Shown here: in pieces, positions 61,145 to 64,000 of the stretch | Layout: every line of letters begins with the position of its first letter | Position numbering within the stretch: position 1 is the stretch's first letter | DNA from: Alloboseaceae bacterium BT-24-1 | Lineage (GTDB): Bacteria; Pseudomonadota; Alphaproteobacteria; Rhizobiales; Beijerinckiaceae | Direction: 5' to 3' | NCBI GenBank assembly: GCA_025846845.1 | Contig: JAOYTL010000001.1 | Location: 372,001 to 436,000, forward strand | DNA length: 64,000 bases | The notes under the pieces: generated by a model | Databases searched by the model: none | What the model was told of the DNA's origin: nothing | Seen by the model: the letters and a program-made list of their open reading frames with translations, nothing else | Program-made: the position numbers and the translations under genes

Positions 61145-62815
61145 ATGTATCGCTACGATGAATTCGACGAGCGTTTCGTCCGCGAGCGGGTCGCGCAGTT
61201 CCGCGACCAGGTCGGCCGCCGGCTCGATGGTTCGCTGACCGAGGACGAGTTCAAGCCGCTGCGCCTCAAGAACGGTGTCTACCTGCAGCTCCACGCCTAT
61301 ATGCTGCGGATCGCGGTCCCCTACGGCACGCTGTCGTCGAGGCAGATGCGCCAGCTCGCGCTGATCGGCGAGCGCTATGACCGCGGCTACGGCCATTTCA
61401 CCACGCGCACCAATCTCCAGTTCAACTGGCCGAAGCTGCGCGACATCCCGGACATTCTCGACCTGCTCGCCGATGTCGAGATGCACGCGATCCAGACCTC
61501 GGGCAATTGCATCCGCAACGTCACCGCCGATCATTTCGCCGGCGTGGCACAGGACGAGATCGAGGATCCGCGCCCGACCGCCGAACTGATCCGGCAATGG
61601 TCGAGCCTGCATCCCGAGTTCGACTACCTGCCGCGCAAGTTCAAGATCGCGGTCACCGGTGCCGCTCACGACCGCGCCGTGATCAAGGCGCACGATATCG
61701 GCCTGCGCATCCTGCGCCATCCGGACACGCGCGAGATCGGCTACGAGGTCATCGTCGGCGGCGGTCTCGGCCGCACCCCGATGATCGGCAAGGTGGTGCG
61801 CGAATTCCTGCCCAAGGCCGACCTGCTCGCCTATCTCGAGGCGATCATGCGGGTCTACAATCTCGAAGGTCGGCGCGACAACAAGTACAAGGCCAGGGTC
61901 AAGATCCTCGTCCACGAAATCGGTACGGAGGAATTCTCCCGCCGCGTCGAGGAAGAGTTCGCCCGGCTCGATGGCCCCTCCGTCAATGCCGACCCGGCCG
62001 AGGTCGCGCGTATCGCCGCCTATTTCGCGCCGCCGGCCTATGACGCGCTGCCGGCGACCAGCGGCGCCTTCGAGGCGGCGAAAGCCGGCAATCCCGATTT
62101 CGCTCGCTGGGTCGAGACCAACGTCACGCCGCATCGCCAGCCGGGCTATGCCGCGCTGACGATCTCGCTGAAGCCGATCGGCGCGCCTCCCGGCGACGCC
62201 ACAAGCGAGCAGATGCGCCTCGTCGCGGACCTGGCGGACGAGTTCTCCCTGTCGGAGATCCGCGTCACCCACGCGCAGAACCTCGTCCTGCCGCAGGTGA
62301 AGCAGGCCGATCTGTTCGCGGTCTGGCGGCGCCTTGGCGAAGCCGATCTGGCCACCGCCAATGTCGGGTTGATCACCGACATCATCGCCTGCCCCGGCCT
62401 CGACTACTGCGCGCTGGCGACGGCGCGTTCGATCCCGATCGCACAGGCCTTGGCCCAGCGTTTCGCCGATGCAGGGCGGCAGAAGGAGATCGGTGTGCTC
62501 AACATCAAGATCTCCGGCTGCATCAATGCCTGCGGCCATCATCACGTCGGCCATATCGGCATTCTCGGCCTCGAGAAGCGCGGCATCGAATCCTACCAGA
62601 TCACGCTCGGCGGCGACGCGACCGAGAACGCGGCGATCGGCGAGATCCTCGGCCCCGGTCTCGCGGCCGAGGATGTGCCCGATGCGATCGAGCGCATCGT
62701 CTCGGTCTATCTGGCTCAGCGCCAGACGGGCGAGAGCTTCATCGACAATGTCCGCCGGATCGGGCTTGCGCCCTTCAAGGCGGCTTTCCAGGAGGTCAGC
62801 CATGCCGTTGCTTGA
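61145..62815 (+). CDS. cysI: Nitrite/sulfite reductase hemoprotein subunit (CysI-like)
   Basis: 556 residues. Duplicated ferredoxin-like half domains and siroheme/[4Fe-4S] cysteines: GHFTTRTNLQFNWPKLRDIP in the first half, and CPGLDYCALATARSIPIAQA with SGCINACGHHHVGHIGILGL in the second, giving the C-x5-C and C-x3-C cluster ligands. Reduces sulfite to sulfide with six electrons in assimilatory sulfur metabolism. The context (DUF2849, DUF934, cysG) supports sulfite over nitrite. Its 3' end overlaps the DUF934 start by 14 bases. Confidence 0.93.
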   Translation: MYRYDEFDERFVRERVAQFRDQVGRRLDGSLTEDEFKPLRLKNGVYLQLHAYMLRIAVPYGTLSSRQMRQLALIGERYDRGYGHFTTRTNLQFNWPKLRDIPDILDLLADVEMHAIQTSGNCIRNVTADHFAGVAQDEIEDPRPTAELIRQWSSLHPEFDYLPRKFKIAVTGAAHDRAVIKAHDIGLRILRHPDTREIGYEVIVGGGLGRTPMIGKVVREFLPKADLLAYLEAIMRVYNLEGRRDNKYKARVKILVHEIGTEEFSRRVEEEFARLDGPSVNADPAEVARIAAYFAPPAYDALPATSGAFEAAKAGNPDFARWVETNVTPHRQPGYAALTISLKPIGAPPGDATSEQMRLVADLADEFSLSEIRVTHAQNLVLPQVKQADLFAVWRRLGEADLATANVGLITDIIACPGLDYCALATARSIPIAQALAQRFADAGRQKEIGVLNIKISGCINACGHHHVGHIGILGLEKRGIESYQITLGGDATENAAIGEILGPGLAAEDVPDAIERIVSVYLAQRQTGESFIDNVRRIGLAPFKAAFQEVSHAVA

Positions 62816-63320
62816 TCGTCATGGCGCCAAGGCCGAGATCTGGACCCGCAGCGAGAGCGCGGCGATCGACAATCTCTCGCATGCGCTCGTCGACTGGGCA
62901 GCGCTGCCGGAGGCGCTGGCGCAGAAGACGCGCGACCAGCGCATCGGCGTCGTCATCCCCAACACCGTCCGTATCCCGGAACTCAAGCTCCTGATGCGGC
63001 AGCTCTCGCTGATCGCGATCAGCTTCCCGTCCTTCGGCGACGGCCGCGGTTTCAGCCTGGCGCGGCTGATCCGCAACCACGGCTTCACCGGCACGTTGCG
63101 GGCCAGTGGGCCGCTGATCGTCGACCAGTTCGCCTATGCCATCGCCTGCGGCTTCGACGAGGTCGAATTGCCCGAGGCGAGCGCCGCGCGCCAGCCAGTC
63201 GAGCAATGGACCAGGGCGCTCGGCCAGATCAGCCATGGCTATCAGCGCGGCTATGGCGATAGCGGCAACATCCTCGACCGGCGCCGCTCGGCGCGGCTGA
63301 AACATGCCGCGGCGAGCTGA
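62802..63320 (+). CDS. DUF934 protein (oxidoreductase-associated)
   Basis: 172 residues from ATG 62802 with CAGGAGGTCAGCC inside the cysI end, so translation is coupled. Core: TRDQRIGVVIPNTVRIPELK, LSLIAISFPSFGDGRGFSLA, RLIRNHGFTGTLRASGPLIV and DQFAYAIACGFDEVELPE. DUF934 is a constant partner of cysI in alpha- and betaproteobacteria; it may be an electron-transfer or assembly factor for the reductase. Unknown catalytic role. Confidence 0.92.
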   Translation: MPLLDRHGAKAEIWTRSESAAIDNLSHALVDWAALPEALAQKTRDQRIGVVIPNTVRIPELKLLMRQLSLIAISFPSFGDGRGFSLARLIRNHGFTGTLRASGPLIVDQFAYAIACGFDEVELPEASAARQPVEQWTRALGQISHGYQRGYGDSGNILDRRRSARLKHAAAS

Positions 63321-63396
63321 GACGATGCACGGTTCGGCCCAACCCAGCCTGCGCCGGCCGGCGGACCACCATAGCGACGATGAATGGGAGGAGGCC

Positions 63397-63564
63397 ATGT
63401 TGAACGATGCCTTGAGCCACTCCGCTCCCGGTCCGCGCGAGCGCTGGTTCGATCTTTGCTTCCGGCTTATCATTCTGGTGCTTGCCGGTCTGTGGCTGTT
63501 CATGCCACCTGCGGGCGACACCCGGACGCAATCCGATGTGAAGGCCGCAGCGACGCAACGATGA
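63397..63564 (+). CDS. Small single-pass membrane protein in the cys operon
   Basis: 55 residues from ATG 63397, chosen for its very strong GGGAGGAGGCC site; earlier in-frame ATGs at 63304 and 63325 lack one. One transmembrane helix (FDLCFRLIILVLAGLWLFMP) with a soluble, basic tail. Its stop overlaps the cysG start (ATGA), a sign of real coupled translation. Not a family I recognise. Confidence 0.7.
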   Translation: MLNDALSHSAPGPRERWFDLCFRLIILVLAGLWLFMPPAGDTRTQSDVKAAATQR

Positions 63565-64000
63565 GCGCAAGACGCCCGCAAGCCACCACCCCGCGCCGGA
63601 TCGAACGGCTCGCGACCCTGCCGCTCTTCCACAGACTGGAGGGGCGCAAGGTCGTGCTCGCGGGCGCGAGCGAGGGCGCGCTCTGGAAGGCCGAACTGCT
63701 GGCTGCAGCAGGCAGCAACCTGCTGATCCTTGCCGGCGACCAGCCTGATATCTTCTCCGGCCTTGCCGCCGATCCGCCCGCTGGTTCGGTGACGGTGTTG
63801 CCGCGCGCCTGGCAGGCCAGCGACCTCGACGGCGCCGCGCTCGCCATCGCGGACATCGATTCCCTTGACGAAGCCAAGGCCTTCGCTGCTGCAGCCCGCC
63901 AGAGCGGCGTGCCGGTCAACATCGTCGACAAGCCCGAATTCTGCGACTTTGCCTTCGGCTCGCTGGTCAACCGCTCGCCGCTGGTGGTCGCGATCTCGAC
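63561..64000 (+). CDS. cysG: Siroheme synthase CysG, N-terminal part (3' end outside window)
   Basis: The first 146 residues of a protein opening with the precorrin-2 dehydrogenase/ferrochelatase domain: LPLFHRLEGRKVVLAGASEG with a Rossmann NAD-binding start, AALAIADIDSLDEAKAFAAA and PVNIVDKPEFCDFAFGSLVN, then RSPLVVAIST as the frame leaves the window. Multifunctional CysG or its separate N-domain (Met8/SirC type) makes siroheme, the cofactor of the CysI reductase encoded just upstream. Whether the methyltransferase domain follows cannot be seen. Confidence 0.9.
   Translation, partial: MSARRPQATTPRRIERLATLPLFHRLEGRKVVLAGASEGALWKAELLAAAGSNLLILAGDQPDIFSGLAADPPAGSVTVLPRAWQASDLDGAALAIADIDSLDEAKAFAAAARQSGVPVNIVDKPEFCDFAFGSLVNRSPLVVAIS

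Noticed and set aside
60782..62803. 673-codon minus-strand frame opposite DUF2849 and cysI
   Set aside because: Asp/Gly/Arg-rich antisense translation with no motif; the sense strand encodes textbook CysI.

Overview
The window is GC-rich, densely coded DNA from an alphaproteobacterium, most likely a member of the Hyphomicrobiales (Rhizobiales). This is inferred from an IalB-family protein, a DUF2849-cysI-DUF934 sulfite-reduction operon, EcfG-like promoter sequences, a DUF2934 protein and rhizobial-style palindromic repeats. A Bosea-like genus would fit, but that is an inference from gene content, not a database result. It looks chromosomal: housekeeping genes alternate with blocks of catabolic accessory genes, and no transposase, integrase, phage gene or CRISPR array was seen.

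Layout. 1-10.2 kb: the 3' part of mfd, an Imm10-like small protein, a convergent pair (peptide-binding protein plus an AMP-ligase-like N-domain protein), ialB with a clear terminator, mazG, arfB-recX and a Bug-type binding protein. 10.5-18 kb: a minus-strand housekeeping run, rlpA, dacF-like, tmk, holB, metG, tatD and an MBL hydrolase, the last five tightly coupled. A tRNA-Ser(UGA) lies at 18.3 kb.

18.5-33.1 kb: a catabolic block. A minus-strand operon (two-subunit CoA-transferase, CaiB-type CoA-transferase, BisC-like molybdoenzyme) diverges from an ABC importer operon with a fused permease. An IclR regulator, an AcuI-like reductase, and a class II aldolase/PfkB kinase/SDR operon follow. Three promoters in this block carry the same unusual operator (AGAA-N5-TTCT-N6/7-AGAA), always in the same orientation relative to the gene, so they appear to be one regulon, probably of the IclR protein. 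The substrate is not identifiable from sequence.

33.2-43.4 kb: a MocR-type regulator divergent from a co-directional cluster with class II HMG-CoA reductase, a branched-chain-type ABC importer (with a LivM-LivG fusion), HMG-CoA lyase and 3-oxoacid CoA-transferase. Together these form a plausible complete mevalonate uptake and degradation pathway ending in acetyl-CoA and acetoacetyl-CoA.

43.4-52 kb: a LysE exporter divergent from a second MocR regulator, several small proteins (two with EcfG-like stress promoters), a DUF898 membrane protein paired with an M48 protease, a GFA-family protein, and a 572-residue protein of unknown family. 52-60 kb: a complete kdp potassium-uptake locus (small leader ORF, kdpF, A, B, C, D, E). 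60-64 kb: a secreted hypothetical protein and the assimilatory sulfite reductase operon (DUF2849, cysI, DUF934, a small membrane protein, cysG truncated by the window end).
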